Positions 7,004 to 14,354 of a stretch of 22,799 bases of DNA are shown in pieces. The number at the start of each line of letters is the position of its first letter. Within the stretch, counting starts at the first letter, position 1. The notes beneath the pieces were generated by a model that was not told the origin of the DNA, ran no database searches, and was given only the letters and a program-made list of their open reading frames with translations. This stretch comes from an uncultured Collinsella sp. (GTDB lineage Bacteria; Actinomycetota; Coriobacteriia; Coriobacteriales; Coriobacteriaceae): the NCBI GenBank assembly GCA_902489775.1, contig CABUBH010000033.1:1-22799 (forward strand), given 5' to 3'. The translations under genes and the position numbers were made by a program.

Positions 7004-7281
7004 CAAGTTGACGTAGCTGAGATGCATCATGCGGTCTGCTCACTCCTCGAAGTTCTTAGCGGAAATGAGTTGACTTGCAACAACGCTTTGCTTGCGATGA
7101 CGGTTGAGCTGCAACAAAGTTTTTATTGGACCTCAAACCCTATACTCGATGTTCGCTTCGTTCATTGAGTTACCCTTTGCATGAGGCCGGGACATATCGT
7201 CCCGCCCGCAGTTTCGCAGGCCGAAGGCCGAGAATGTTTGAGGACGGGATGATATGCTCCAGACCCCCAGGAAGGTTACCT
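7004..7281 (+). other. nrdG upstream region
   Basis: There is no gene in this stretch. A good -10 box TATACT is at 7141-7146 without a convincing -35. A small hairpin (GGGAC/GTCCC near 7189-7205) lies in the leader. No NrdR box is visible here. nrdG may therefore have its own promoter after the inverted repeat. Confidence 0.35.
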
Positions 7282-7863
7282 ATGAACTACGCGAACATTA
7301 AGTATTTCGACATTGCTGATGGGGAAGGTGTCCGTACTTCTCTGTTTGTGAGTGGGTGCCGTCGTGGGTGCAAGAACTGCTTTAACTCTGTTGCGTGGGA
7401 CTTTGCTGCGGGCGAGCCGTTCGATCGTGCCGTCGAGGACAAAATCATCGAGAGTCTCGATCATCCCTTTATTGATGGCCTGACGATTCTGGGCGGGGAG
7501 CCCATGGAACCCGAGAACCAGGCGGGGCTCGTTGATTTTATTGAGCGTGTTCGTGCCGCTTATCCTGTGGGGTCGGGGAAGACCATTTGGTGCTTTACCG
7601 GCGACGTACTCGAGGAGCTTATGCTGGGCGGTCGTCACCATACCGAGGTGACGGACCGTATCCTTGCCTGTCTCGATATGTTGGTGGACGGTCCGTTCGT
7701 TCAGGATCTGTATGATATCTCGTTGCGCTTTAGGGGCTCGAGTAATCAGCGCGTGATTGATATGAACGCTACGCGCGCCCGTGCTGAGCGCGAGGGCGTT
7801 GCGCTTTGTGATGCGGTTGAACTTTGGCGGGACGATCCGGTCTATTCGACCCATACTATGTAG
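7282..7863 (+). CDS. nrdG: Anaerobic ribonucleotide reductase activating protein (radical SAM)
   Basis: This 193-residue radical SAM enzyme cleaves S-adenosylmethionine to place the glycyl radical on NrdD. The motif C26-RRG-C30-KN-C33 is the CxxxCxxC that holds the 4Fe-4S cluster, and LTILGGEPM is the SAM-binding glycine segment. ATG 7282 follows AGGAAGG and matches the usual N-terminus (MNYANIKYFDIADGEG). An upstream in-frame ATG at 7126 would add 52 residues with no family match and was rejected. It lies about 430 bp after nrdD, split from it by the inverted repeat at 6868-7003. Confidence 0.96.
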   Translation: MNYANIKYFDIADGEGVRTSLFVSGCRRGCKNCFNSVAWDFAAGEPFDRAVEDKIIESLDHPFIDGLTILGGEPMEPENQAGLVDFIERVRAAYPVGSGKTIWCFTGDVLEELMLGGRHHTEVTDRILACLDMLVDGPFVQDLYDISLRFRGSSNQRVIDMNATRARAEREGVALCDAVELWRDDPVYSTHTM

Positions 7864-7864
7864 C

Positions 7865-7895
7865 TTGTGGTCGATGCCGGAGGGCGTGGTACCAT
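7865..7895 (+). promoter_or_regulatory. Possible extended -10 promoter of folE
   Basis: TGG-TACCAT (7887-7895) is an extended -10 element. TTGTGG at 7865-7870 could be a -35, but the 19-bp spacing is long. It lies between the nrdG stop and the folE start, where a promoter for the pterin genes is expected. Confidence 0.4.
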
Positions 7896-7929
7896 AGCGC
7901 GAACGTGAAATCGGAAAAGTGAGGCCCAG

Positions 7930-8487
7930 ATGGTCGATCAGGAAAAAGTCGAGGCCGCCATTAAGCTGTTGCTTGAGGGCATAGGCGAGGACCCAACTCG
8001 TGAGGGCCTGCTGGAGACCCCGGCGCGCGTTGCCCGTATGTATGGTGAGATCGCCGGCGGTATGGACCAGAGTGCCGAGGAACACCTGTCCAAAACCTTT
8101 GCCGTCGCTTCGAACGATTTGGTTATCGAGCGCGACATCACGTTCTACTCGCTGTGTGAACATCATCTGCTGCCGTTTTATGGCAAGGCCGCCATTGGTT
8201 ATATCCCTAACGGTCGGGTGGCTGGGCTTTCCAAGCTCGCCCGCACGGTTGAGGTCTACGCCCGTCGTCTGCAGCTGCAGGAGCAGCTGTGTGCGCAGGT
8301 TGCCGACGCCCTCATGGATTATCTCGCTCCCCAGGGAGCGATTGTGTTCATGGAAGCTGAGCATATGTGCATGACGATGCGCGGCGTGCAAAAGCCCGGC
8401 ACCAAGACCGTGACGCTCGCTCGCCGCGGCGTCTTTGAGACCGATCCGGCGCTCGAGGAGCGATTCTTTAGGATGCTGGGCTGCTAA
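7930..8487 (+). CDS. folE: GTP cyclohydrolase I
   Basis: FolE turns GTP into 7,8-dihydroneopterin triphosphate, the first step of folate and pterin synthesis. The 185-residue protein has family length. The zinc ligands are visible as C76 and H79 in SLCEHHLLPF and C147 in EAEHMCMTMRG. The N-terminal GEDPTREGLLETPARVA stretch is typical. It starts at ATG 7930 after GTGAGG and is the first of three genes on one strand (folE, HD protein, folB), so this is likely a pterin operon. Confidence 0.97.
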   Translation: MVDQEKVEAAIKLLLEGIGEDPTREGLLETPARVARMYGEIAGGMDQSAEEHLSKTFAVASNDLVIERDITFYSLCEHHLLPFYGKAAIGYIPNGRVAGLSKLARTVEVYARRLQLQEQLCAQVADALMDYLAPQGAIVFMEAEHMCMTMRGVQKPGTKTVTLARRGVFETDPALEERFFRMLGC

Positions 8488-8489
8488 CC

Positions 8490-9071
8490 ATGAGAGTCGT
8501 CAACGACTTTACATCGAAGACCGATGAGGGCACGTCGCGTCGCGGCTTTATGGCTTCGGGCCTGGCCCCCTTTGGTGCCATGCCTCGCATTGATTACATC
8601 TGTGCCAACGGTCTGTTCCGGCGGCACCTGGGCAACATTGCACAGTTGGAATCGGGGCGCATCTTCTGCCGCCACGGTATTGACCACCTGCTGGATGTCG
8701 CTCGTATTATGTGGATCAAGAATCTCGAGGAACAGCTCGAGTTTGACCGCGAGGTCATCTACGCCACGGCACTTCTTCACGATATCGGCAAAGATGAACA
8801 GTACGAATCGGGTATATCCCATGATGTTGCAAGCGAGCGCGTCGCTGATGCAATACTCGCCGGCATGCCCGATGACGTGGCGTTTGAGCCGGCCGATGCC
8901 GCAGCCATTAAGACGGCCATTCTGGGCCATCGAAAGCTGCGCGTGAACAGCCAACCGCTTGAGCGTTTGCTCTATGCAGCCGACAAAGCGTCGCGCGCCT
9001 GCTTTGCATGTCCCGCGCGCAATGCTTGCAACTGGAGCGATGATAAAAAGAACCTGTCGATTCGCGTGTAG
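8490..9071 (+). CDS. HD-domain phosphohydrolase in the pterin operon
   Basis: The start is two bases after the folE stop, so translation is probably coupled. An HD metal-dependent phosphohydrolase fold is shown by H62 (FCRHGIDH), H97-D98 (LLHDIGKD) and D165 (AADKASR). Related HD proteins begin near MPRIDYICANGLFRRHL (residue 31), so the first 30 residues may be an extension or the true start may be later; no better ribosome site is seen there. Near the C-terminus CFACPARNAC carries three cysteines (171, 174, 180), which could bind metal. Set between folE and folB, it may remove phosphate from dihydroneopterin triphosphate, a step with no fixed enzyme in many bacteria. This role is inference. 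Confidence 0.85.
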   Translation: MRVVNDFTSKTDEGTSRRGFMASGLAPFGAMPRIDYICANGLFRRHLGNIAQLESGRIFCRHGIDHLLDVARIMWIKNLEEQLEFDREVIYATALLHDIGKDEQYESGISHDVASERVADAILAGMPDDVAFEPADAAAIKTAILGHRKLRVNSQPLERLLYAADKASRACFACPARNACNWSDDKKNLSIRV

Positions 9072-9114
9072 TTAGTTTGCGCGGTCGGGGTTCTAAACGA
9101 AGGAGACGATCGCG

Positions 9115-9600
9115 ATGAGCAACAAGAAACTGCCCGAGAATGCAACCAAGACTGAAGGCGCCGAGCTCGCCCGCCGTGGAAGGGGCGAAATATCCACCGC
9201 AACGGCGGTGCCCCACGTGAGCTATGACGATTTGCGCCATGCCGATCGTATTGTCATTGACGGCCTTGAGGTTTTTGCCAACCACGGTGTATATCCCGAG
9301 GAGAACGCGCTGGGTCAGAAGTTCGTCGTTTCTCTGGTGCTCTATGCCGACCTGCGCGCGGCGGGGGAGCACGATAACCTGGACGCCTCGATTGACTATG
9401 GCTCGGTGTGCCACGATGTCGATGGCTATCTGCGCGAGCATACGTTTAAACTTATCGAGGCGGCAGCCGAGGGTGTGGCCTCGATGCTGCTACGTCGTTA
9501 CCCCCTGCTGCTTGGCGTGCGCGTTAAGCTCGATAAGCCTTGGGCGCCCGTCGGTCTTCCCCTGGCAAGCTGCGGTGTCGAGATCGAGCGCGTGCGCTAA
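9115..9600 (+). CDS. folB: Dihydroneopterin aldolase
   Basis: FolB splits dihydroneopterin into 6-hydroxymethyl-dihydropterin and glycolaldehyde. The aldolase domain covers about residues 44-161: IDGLEVFANHGVYPEE near the start and the catalytic lysine segment HTFKLIEAAAEGV (K112, E115). The family is usually near 120 residues, so this protein has about 43 extra N-terminal residues, polar and probably disordered. The start at ATG 9115 is supported by AAGGAG, eight bases upstream. folK and folP do not follow; the next gene converges from the other strand only six bases away. Confidence 0.93.
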   Translation: MSNKKLPENATKTEGAELARRGRGEISTATAVPHVSYDDLRHADRIVIDGLEVFANHGVYPEENALGQKFVVSLVLYADLRAAGEHDNLDASIDYGSVCHDVDGYLREHTFKLIEAAAEGVASMLLRRYPLLLGVRVKLDKPWAPVGLPLASCGVEIERVR

Positions 9601-9606
9601 CCGGTT

Positions 9607-10383
9607 CTAATACATCTCTATGGGTGGCTGCTTGAGCCGCTGTGACAGCGCTCTATTGTTGGGGCAGTACGTGTCGAGCAGGGCGTGAAACCGCTGATTG
9701 TGGCTTGGCTCGAGCAAGTGGACGAGCTCGTGGGCGACAACCATGTCGAGGCATTCGACGGGATAGGCGGCAAGTTCTCGTGCGATGCGAACGGCGCCGG
9801 ATTTGGGCGTGCATGAGCCCCAACGCGTCTTCATGCTGCGTACCGAGACGCGGGCCACGGTGACGCCCATGGCGATTTCGTATGCGCGCACCATGTCGCG
9901 CAGCGCCGATGTGACCTCGGACGTATAAAGCTGGTCGATGTGGGCTTGGAACTCATCGGACGTTAGGCCGTCGAGGGCCGTGCACTGCTTTGCCTGCGCG
10001 CGCCCACTTGGCTCATCGGTACCCATAAAACTTGCGAAGGTGGCCTGTTTGGGTCGCGGTGCGGGTGATGCAAAGCTGTGATCGAGTGCATCCTGTACCG
10101 TGATGGGCTTGCCCCAAAGCGCAATGATGGACGAGGGACTGAGCGGCTCTTGCGCTGTCGCCTGACGTTGCTCACGTTGGGCAAGTCGGCTGATAATCCA
10201 GGCGCTGTTGCGCTTCACAAACGCTTCGATGCGCTCGCGGCTGGCGCCGAGCGGTGCGCTGGCGTGGACCTCGCCGCTCGATGTGACGCGTAGGTTAAAG
10301 TTCTTGACGCGCTTTTTGGTAACGACGACGGGGATGAGCGTTCCATCCGGTCGGGATGCGGAAATCGTAAATTGCTGCGTCAA
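9607..10383 (-). CDS. YgjP-like (DUF45) zinc metallopeptidase
   Basis: The protein has the zinc peptidase motif H218-E-L-V-H222 with a third histidine at H228 (EPSHNQRFH) and the family's RWGSCTPKSG segment before it. This matches the YgjP/WLM-type metallopeptidase-like family, whose substrates are mostly unknown. The best start is TTG 10383, with GAAGGA (10390-10395) upstream, giving 258 residues. The longer frame to 10446 would run through a 12-bp hairpin and was rejected. It faces folB, with only six bases between the stops, and lies downstream of the dipeptidase gene on the same strand. Confidence 0.88.
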   Translation of the reverse strand: MTQQFTISASRPDGTLIPVVVTKKRVKNFNLRVTSSGEVHASAPLGASRERIEAFVKRNSAWIISRLAQREQRQATAQEPLSPSSIIALWGKPITVQDALDHSFASPAPRPKQATFASFMGTDEPSGRAQAKQCTALDGLTSDEFQAHIDQLYTSEVTSALRDMVRAYEIAMGVTVARVSVRSMKTRWGSCTPKSGAVRIARELAAYPVECLDMVVAHELVHLLEPSHNQRFHALLDTYCPNNRALSQRLKQPPIEMY

Positions 10384-10405
10384 ATGTGATCCTTCAGATT
10401 GGGGA

Positions 10406-10441
10406 CGGGCCGGCATGTCGACCGCTCGGCATGCCGGCCCG
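10406..10441. terminator. GC-rich hairpin between dipeptidase and metallopeptidase
   Basis: A perfect 12-bp stem (10406-10417 with 10430-10441) has a 12-nt loop. It follows the dipeptidase stop by 16 bases but lacks a T-run, so it may only slow transcription or protect the mRNA end. Confidence 0.5.
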
Positions 10442-10457
10442 CTCAAGGGATGTGAAA

Positions 10458-11471
10458 TTAATAACGCTCAAAGAAGGCAAGCGCGTTGTCGCTGCAGAGC
10501 TTTTGCATCACGGTCTTGCCAAAATGCTTGGAGAGCATGTTCTGGAACTCGGGCATCTTGCTGGCATCGGAGAGGAAAGCGGGCACCGTGGCACCGTCCC
10601 AGTCGCCGCCGAGCGCGATGACGTCCTCGCCGCCCAGGTCGAGCCAGTGCTCGATATGTGCCGCTAGCTGGTCGAAGGTGACGTCTGCGGCGGTTTTGTC
10701 GGTTGCGTCGTTGGAAAGGAACTCGCTGCAGTAGTTGAGGCCGACGATGCCGCCCATGTCGCGAATGGTGCGGAACTGGTCGTCGGTGAGGTTGCGCTTG
10801 ACGCCGCAAACCGCACGGGAGTTGGAGTGGCTGGCGACGAACGGGCGCGTGGCGTGGGCGACAACCTCGTCAAAGCACTCGTCGTTGAGGTGGGAGACGT
10901 CGAGCACCATGCCGGCGTGCTCCATCTGCGTAAGGGCCTCGATGCCGGCGGCGGTGAGGCCGGCGTGGGTGTCGTGGCCGCTCGCGAGCGGCCCCTGCGC
11001 GTTCCAGCTGAGTGATGACATGAGTACGCCCAGGCTCTTGAGCACCTCGATCAGCGCGGGGTCCTCGGCAAAGAACGTGGCGTTTTCGATGGTGTGGATG
11101 CAGGCGACCTTGCCGTCTTTGAGCGCAGGGCGAATGTCTGCCGCGCTGCGTACGTTGACCATGCGGTCGTGGTTGAGCATTGCCTGGCCGCTCATATGCG
11201 CCATGATCTGCGCCTGGAAGCGCGCGGCGTGGGCGGTGGGAATCTCGTCGGGGACAAACGTGGCGAAGCACTGTGCCCACGGCGTGTTGCCGATCTTTGC
11301 GAGCGAGATGGCGCAGGCGTTGCCCTCGATGAGGTCGAAATCTTGCGGATGCGTTTCGTCGCCGGGGAAATAACCGTCGGTACCGGCGGTAAAGCGCAAG
11401 TCGAGATCGAGCGTGGCCCAGCCGATGCGGTCAGCGGTGTCGCAGTGTAGGTCAAATACGGGATATGCCAT
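10458..11471 (-). CDS. Membrane dipeptidase-type peptidase (family M19)
   Basis: M19 enzymes are zinc hydrolases that cut dipeptides. The 337-residue protein carries the expected pieces in order: H9 and D11 in FDLHCDT, E129 in the HTIENATFF segment, H194 in VLDVSHLND, H215 in VASHSNSRAV followed by KRNLTD, and a GGDWDG motif near the end. No signal peptide or membrane segment is present, so it should be cytoplasmic despite the family name. ATG 11471 has CGGAGG upstream; the earlier frame start at 11501 is less likely. The gene is divergent from the FKBP gene. Confidence 0.93.
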   Translation of the reverse strand: MAYPVFDLHCDTADRIGWATLDLDLRFTAGTDGYFPGDETHPQDFDLIEGNACAISLAKIGNTPWAQCFATFVPDEIPTAHAARFQAQIMAHMSGQAMLNHDRMVNVRSAADIRPALKDGKVACIHTIENATFFAEDPALIEVLKSLGVLMSSLSWNAQGPLASGHDTHAGLTAAGIEALTQMEHAGMVLDVSHLNDECFDEVVAHATRPFVASHSNSRAVCGVKRNLTDDQFRTIRDMGGIVGLNYCSEFLSNDATDKTAADVTFDQLAAHIEHWLDLGGEDVIALGGDWDGATVPAFLSDASKMPEFQNMLSKHFGKTVMQKLCSDNALAFFERY

Positions 11472-11527
11472 GGTTCCTCCGGTTGCAGCGTTTCTTTGCA
11501 AACTGTCTTTGAATTGTATGACTAGGG

Positions 11528-11533
11528 TATAGT
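11528..11533 (+). promoter_or_regulatory. -10 element of the FKBP gene
   Basis: TATAGT at 11528-11533 is a good -10 sequence 58 bp before the FKBP start. No clear -35 is at the right distance. On the minus strand, TACAAT (about 11519-11514) could be the -10 of the divergent dipeptidase gene. Confidence 0.4.
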
Positions 11534-11591
11534 TAGCGCCATATGTTCATGGCGGCCCGCGTTGTGCGCCGCCCTTATCACGGAGGTTACC

Positions 11592-12020
11592 ATGTCCAAC
11601 CAGGGCAAGAAGGTCAAGACCCATTATCGTGGCACGCTCGACGACGGCACGCAGTTCGATAGCTCTTACGATCGCGGCGAGCCGCTGGAGTTCACCTGCG
11701 GCGCCGGTCAGATGATCAAGGGCTTCGACGCCGCTGTTGTCGACATGCAGGTGGGCGAGAAGAAGACCGTGCACATTCCCGCTGCCGATGCCTACGGCGA
11801 GCACAATCCCGAGATGGTCCTGACCTTCCCGGCTGAGCAGGTCCCCAATATCGAGCAGATCGAGAAGGGCATGAAGCTCTTCCTGTCCACGCCGAGCGGC
11901 ATGCCCGTCCCCGCCGTGGTCATAGACGTGACGCCCGAGGCCGTGACGCTCGACGCCAACCACGAGCTCGCCGGCAAGGATCTCAACTTTGATATCGAGC
12001 TCGTCGAGGTCGAGGACTAG
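11592..12020 (+). CDS. SlyD-like FKBP peptidyl-prolyl isomerase
   Basis: The 142-residue protein is an FKBP prolyl isomerase of the SlyD type: VKTHYRGTLDDGTQFDSS, the GAGQMIKGFDAAV segment and the AYGEHNPEMV stretch leading into an insert-in-flap domain (about 70-120). SlyD helps protein folding and, in some bacteria, hands nickel to enzyme maturation systems through a His/Cys-rich tail. Here the tail is acidic (ELVEVED) without His or Cys, so direct nickel storage is unlikely. ATG 11592 follows GGAGG; the upstream ATG at 11562 has no such site. The UreE-like gene begins three bases after the stop. Confidence 0.94.
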   Translation: MSNQGKKVKTHYRGTLDDGTQFDSSYDRGEPLEFTCGAGQMIKGFDAAVVDMQVGEKKTVHIPAADAYGEHNPEMVLTFPAEQVPNIEQIEKGMKLFLSTPSGMPVPAVVIDVTPEAVTLDANHELAGKDLNFDIELVEVED

Positions 12021-12023
12021 AGT

Positions 12024-12602
12024 ATGCCTGAACGCTTGGTTTTGACGACATGCTTGGGAAATCTCAACGATCCGTCCTATGAACTCCTGCTTCGCCGGGA
12101 GCTGGGCGGTGTCTTTGAAGTTGACGAGCTGTTGCTCGATTGGGACCAGGCTGATGCATGCGCGTTTGTGGGCGTGACGGAGCTGGGGCGCACGATCGAT
12201 GTTCGGTTGGATACTGCCGACGGCGGTCGTCTTGCCGATGGCGACGTGCTCGCCATTGACCGTTCGGGTATGGTGCCCGTGGCGGTTGTCGTGCGCCTGC
12301 GCAGCGCCGAGGTTTATTTGGTCGAAGTCGACCGCATGGATCCGATTGCGCTCGCGCATGCGTGCTGGGAGATCGGCAACATGCATGCGCCGCTCTTCCG
12401 GGGTGACTCGGATGAGCATACCGTGCGCATGTATACGCCGGTGCAGCCGGTTTTGGGCCGTATGCTTCGCGGTGTCGAGGGAGCTCGAATCTCGATTGTT
12501 TCGTACGAGCTCGATGCGGGTCGACGCTTTGCGTCGAGCGCGGCCGATGTTGTCGTGAGCATGGCTCCGGACTTTACCATCGTTAAAAAGACGCGCGACT
12601 AA
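12024..12602 (+). CDS. UreE-like (urease/nickel accessory) protein
   Basis: The 192-residue protein follows the UreE plan. An N-terminal beta domain carries the pattern GRTIDVRLDTADGGRLADGD (about 55-74). A C-terminal domain then has LAHACWEIGNMHAPLF (110-125), which matches UreE's LGNRH motif, with H121 in the place of the nickel-binding histidine. UreE binds nickel and delivers it to apo-urease. No urease genes are in the window, and the histidine-rich tail of some UreE proteins is missing. It starts three bases after the SlyD-like gene, so the pair is surely one operon. It may serve another nickel enzyme; this is inference. The start is ATG 12024. Confidence 0.7.
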   Translation: MPERLVLTTCLGNLNDPSYELLLRRELGGVFEVDELLLDWDQADACAFVGVTELGRTIDVRLDTADGGRLADGDVLAIDRSGMVPVAVVVRLRSAEVYLVEVDRMDPIALAHACWEIGNMHAPLFRGDSDEHTVRMYTPVQPVLGRMLRGVEGARISIVSYELDAGRRFASSAADVVVSMAPDFTIVKKTRD

Positions 12603-12614
12603 GCGCGCGTATGC

Positions 12615-12657
12615 GCAAGACGGGCTTTGAGGGGTGACCGATCAAGGTCCGTCTTGC
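12615..12657 (+). terminator. Hairpin after the UreE-like gene
   Basis: A 16-bp stem (12615-12630 with 12642-12657, two G-T pairs) has an 11-nt loop. Only a weak T-rich stretch (TGTTGAT) follows, so termination may be partial before the HAD gene. Confidence 0.5.
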
Positions 12658-12685
12658 TGTTGATAGGAGGCTTTGGGGGAAGCAT

Positions 12686-13483
12686 ATGGGTCTTGAGGGA
12701 ATCAAGCTGATTGCATGCGATTTGGACGGCACGTTGCTGCATCCGGGGGAGCGCGAGCCGCGTTCCGAGGCCTTTGAGCTTATCGATGAGCTGCATCGTC
12801 GCGGTATCGTGTTTATGCCGGCGAGCGGTCGCCAATACGCGAGCCTGCGCTACCTGTTTGCCCCGGTGGCCGATGAGCTTGGCTACGTGTGCGAGAACGG
12901 CGCCCTGGTCATGAGCGAGGGACGTGCCGTGGTCAAGCGCGCCATGGAGCGCGATCTGGCCATGGATATCGCGAATGCCGTGGTTGCGTATTCTCATGCC
13001 GACGTAACCTTGTCGTGCGAGGGGCACCTCTACACCATGAGCGGCAACGACGCGTTTGTCGACCACCTGCGTTATGAGGTCCATTGCGACGTAGCGGTGG
13101 TTGACCGTCCCGAAGACATTGACGAGGACGTCATTAAGATCGCGTTCCAGACGTCCGAGGCCGAGCAGCCGGCGGCGCTGGAGCATTTTGAGCGCCACTT
13201 TAGCGATCGAGTCGATGTCATGACATCGGGAACCGAATGGACGGACTTTATCGGTTTTGGTTCGGGCAAGGGTTCCGCACTTGCCGACTACGGTCGCGCC
13301 CTGGGGATTTCGCCCGATGAGATGATGGCGTTTGGCGACAACGAGAACGATCGCGACATGCTCAACGTCGTGGGCCATCCCTATCTGATGGAAAGCTGCA
13401 ATCCTACCATGCATGGCATCAACGACCGCGTCCGCTATGTGCGAACAGTGGAAGAGGAACTGCGTCGCCTGCTCGCTGAGTAG
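12686..13483 (+). CDS. Cof-type HAD-family phosphatase
   Basis: The 265-residue protein has all four HAD motifs: CDLDGTLL with nucleophile D12 and D14, MPASGR, the lysine in GSGKGSALADYG, and AFGDNENDRDML near the C-terminus. The large alpha/beta cap between motifs II and III is of Cof type. Such enzymes remove phosphate from sugar phosphates, nucleotides or flavin precursors; the substrate cannot be told from sequence. The start is ATG 12686, about seven bases after GGGGGAAG. It converges with the perR-type gene, 15 bases from its end. Confidence 0.93.
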   Translation: MGLEGIKLIACDLDGTLLHPGEREPRSEAFELIDELHRRGIVFMPASGRQYASLRYLFAPVADELGYVCENGALVMSEGRAVVKRAMERDLAMDIANAVVAYSHADVTLSCEGHLYTMSGNDAFVDHLRYEVHCDVAVVDRPEDIDEDVIKIAFQTSEAEQPAALEHFERHFSDRVDVMTSGTEWTDFIGFGSGKGSALADYGRALGISPDEMMAFGDNENDRDMLNVVGHPYLMESCNPTMHGINDRVRYVRTVEEELRRLLAE

Positions 13484-13498
13484 GCTTTTGGGACATGC

Positions 13499-13879
13499 CT
13501 ACCGGCAGTCGGGGCAAAGGCCCTCGAAGATGGTGTAGTGCGACGTGACGTGCCAACCGATTTGCTCGGACGCCTTAGCGTCGAGCTGGGCATCGAAGGG
13601 GAGCGGTACGTCGATGACGCGGCCGCACGAGGTGCAGATGATATGCGCATGCGGCTCTACGGTGCGATCGAAGCGGCTCCCGCCCGGCGTCTTGATGGAG
13701 AGGATCTCGCCGGCATCGGCCAGGAGATTGAGGTTGCGGTAGACCGTGCCACGGCTGATTTTGTCATCCTGCTCGCGCACGACGTTGTAGATCTCATCGG
13801 CGGTGGGATGGTTATAGCTTTGGCGCACGGCGTCGAGAACCAGCTTTCGCTGCTGGGTATTTCTTCTTTGTACCGCCAT
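13499..13879 (-). CDS. perR: PerR-type peroxide-sensing repressor (Fur family)
   Basis: The 126-residue Fur-family regulator has a winged helix (about 1-65) and a metal-binding dimer domain. The structural zinc cysteines are C82, C85, C122 and C125. The regulatory ligands match Bacillus PerR in spacing: H24 in HPTADEIY, D71 in SRFD, H77 and H79 in PHAH, and D90 in VID. Fur has glutamate at this last position, so the aspartate points to PerR, which loses DNA binding when peroxide oxidises its histidines. The start is ATG 13879; the frame extends to 13939 but without a better start. Its targets are not in the window. Confidence 0.88.
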   Translation of the reverse strand: MAVQRRNTQQRKLVLDAVRQSYNHPTADEIYNVVREQDDKISRGTVYRNLNLLADAGEILSIKTPGGSRFDRTVEPHAHIICTSCGRVIDVPLPFDAQLDAKASEQIGWHVTSHYTIFEGLCPDCR

Positions 13880-13910
13880 GCGCCTCGCCTCTTCTCTATC
13901 AACGGTTTGT

Positions 13911-13945
13911 AGATAAATGATACCGTATTTAGCACACAATACTAA
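13911..13945 (-). promoter_or_regulatory. Possible promoter and operator of the perR-type gene
   Basis: Reading leftward, TTGTGT (13939-13934) and TTATCT (13916-13911) are 17 bp apart. They are overlapped by a weak palindrome, TTAG-N9-CTAA (13929-13945), where self-control by the Fur-family protein could occur. The match to a PerR box is poor. Confidence 0.35.
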
Positions 13946-14352
13946 TAACGAGGATTGAAACCGTCTTCATTGGCAAGCGGGGCTCGCGCCTGGGCGTCTT
14001 CGAGGCGAAAGCGCGTCCCCATGCGCTCGTAGGAGGCGTGAAGCGCCTCGAGCTGAGACAGGATGTTTGCCGGCGCGCCCTGTATTTCCATCTCGACCGA
14101 GCCGTCTTCCATATTGCGCACCCAGCCGGTGAGTGCGCGTGCCTGCGCGAGGTTGGTGTTGGTAAAGCGAAAGCCAACGCCCTGGACCTGCCCTGCCCAA
14201 TGCAGGAAATAGCGCAGGGGAGTGTTTTGAGTGGCCTCGTCGCTTGCGAGCACAGTAAGTCTGCGGCGCAGCTCGAGCTCGACGTTTGATGGTTTTTGGG
14301 GTTCTCGACTGCCGCCGGTGACGCTGGAGAAGAACGTATCGAAGAGACCCAT
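13942..14352 (-). CDS. acyP: Acylphosphatase with N-terminal extension
   Basis: Acylphosphatase hydrolyses acyl phosphates. The domain spans about residues 47-136: the catalytic arginine R62 lies in VQGVGFRF and the catalytic asparagine N80 in GWVRNMEDGSVE. The family is usually near 90-100 residues; here 46 extra residues precede it, beginning MGLFDTFFSSVTGG, with no signal peptide. The frame continues upstream, but ATG 14352 is the only start that fits after the oxidoreductase stop. The gene starts two bases after that stop, so the two are co-translated. The perR-type gene follows on the same strand. Confidence 0.9.
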   Translation of the reverse strand: MGLFDTFFSSVTGGSREPQKPSNVELELRRRLTVLASDEATQNTPLRYFLHWAGQVQGVGFRFTNTNLAQARALTGWVRNMEDGSVEMEIQGAPANILSQLEALHASYERMGTRFRLEDAQARAPLANEDGFNPRY

Positions 14353-14354
14353 CG

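Noticed and set aside
7276..8391. 371-codon minus-strand open frame opposite nrdG and folE
   Set aside because: It spans two well-supported opposite-strand genes and their intergenic region.
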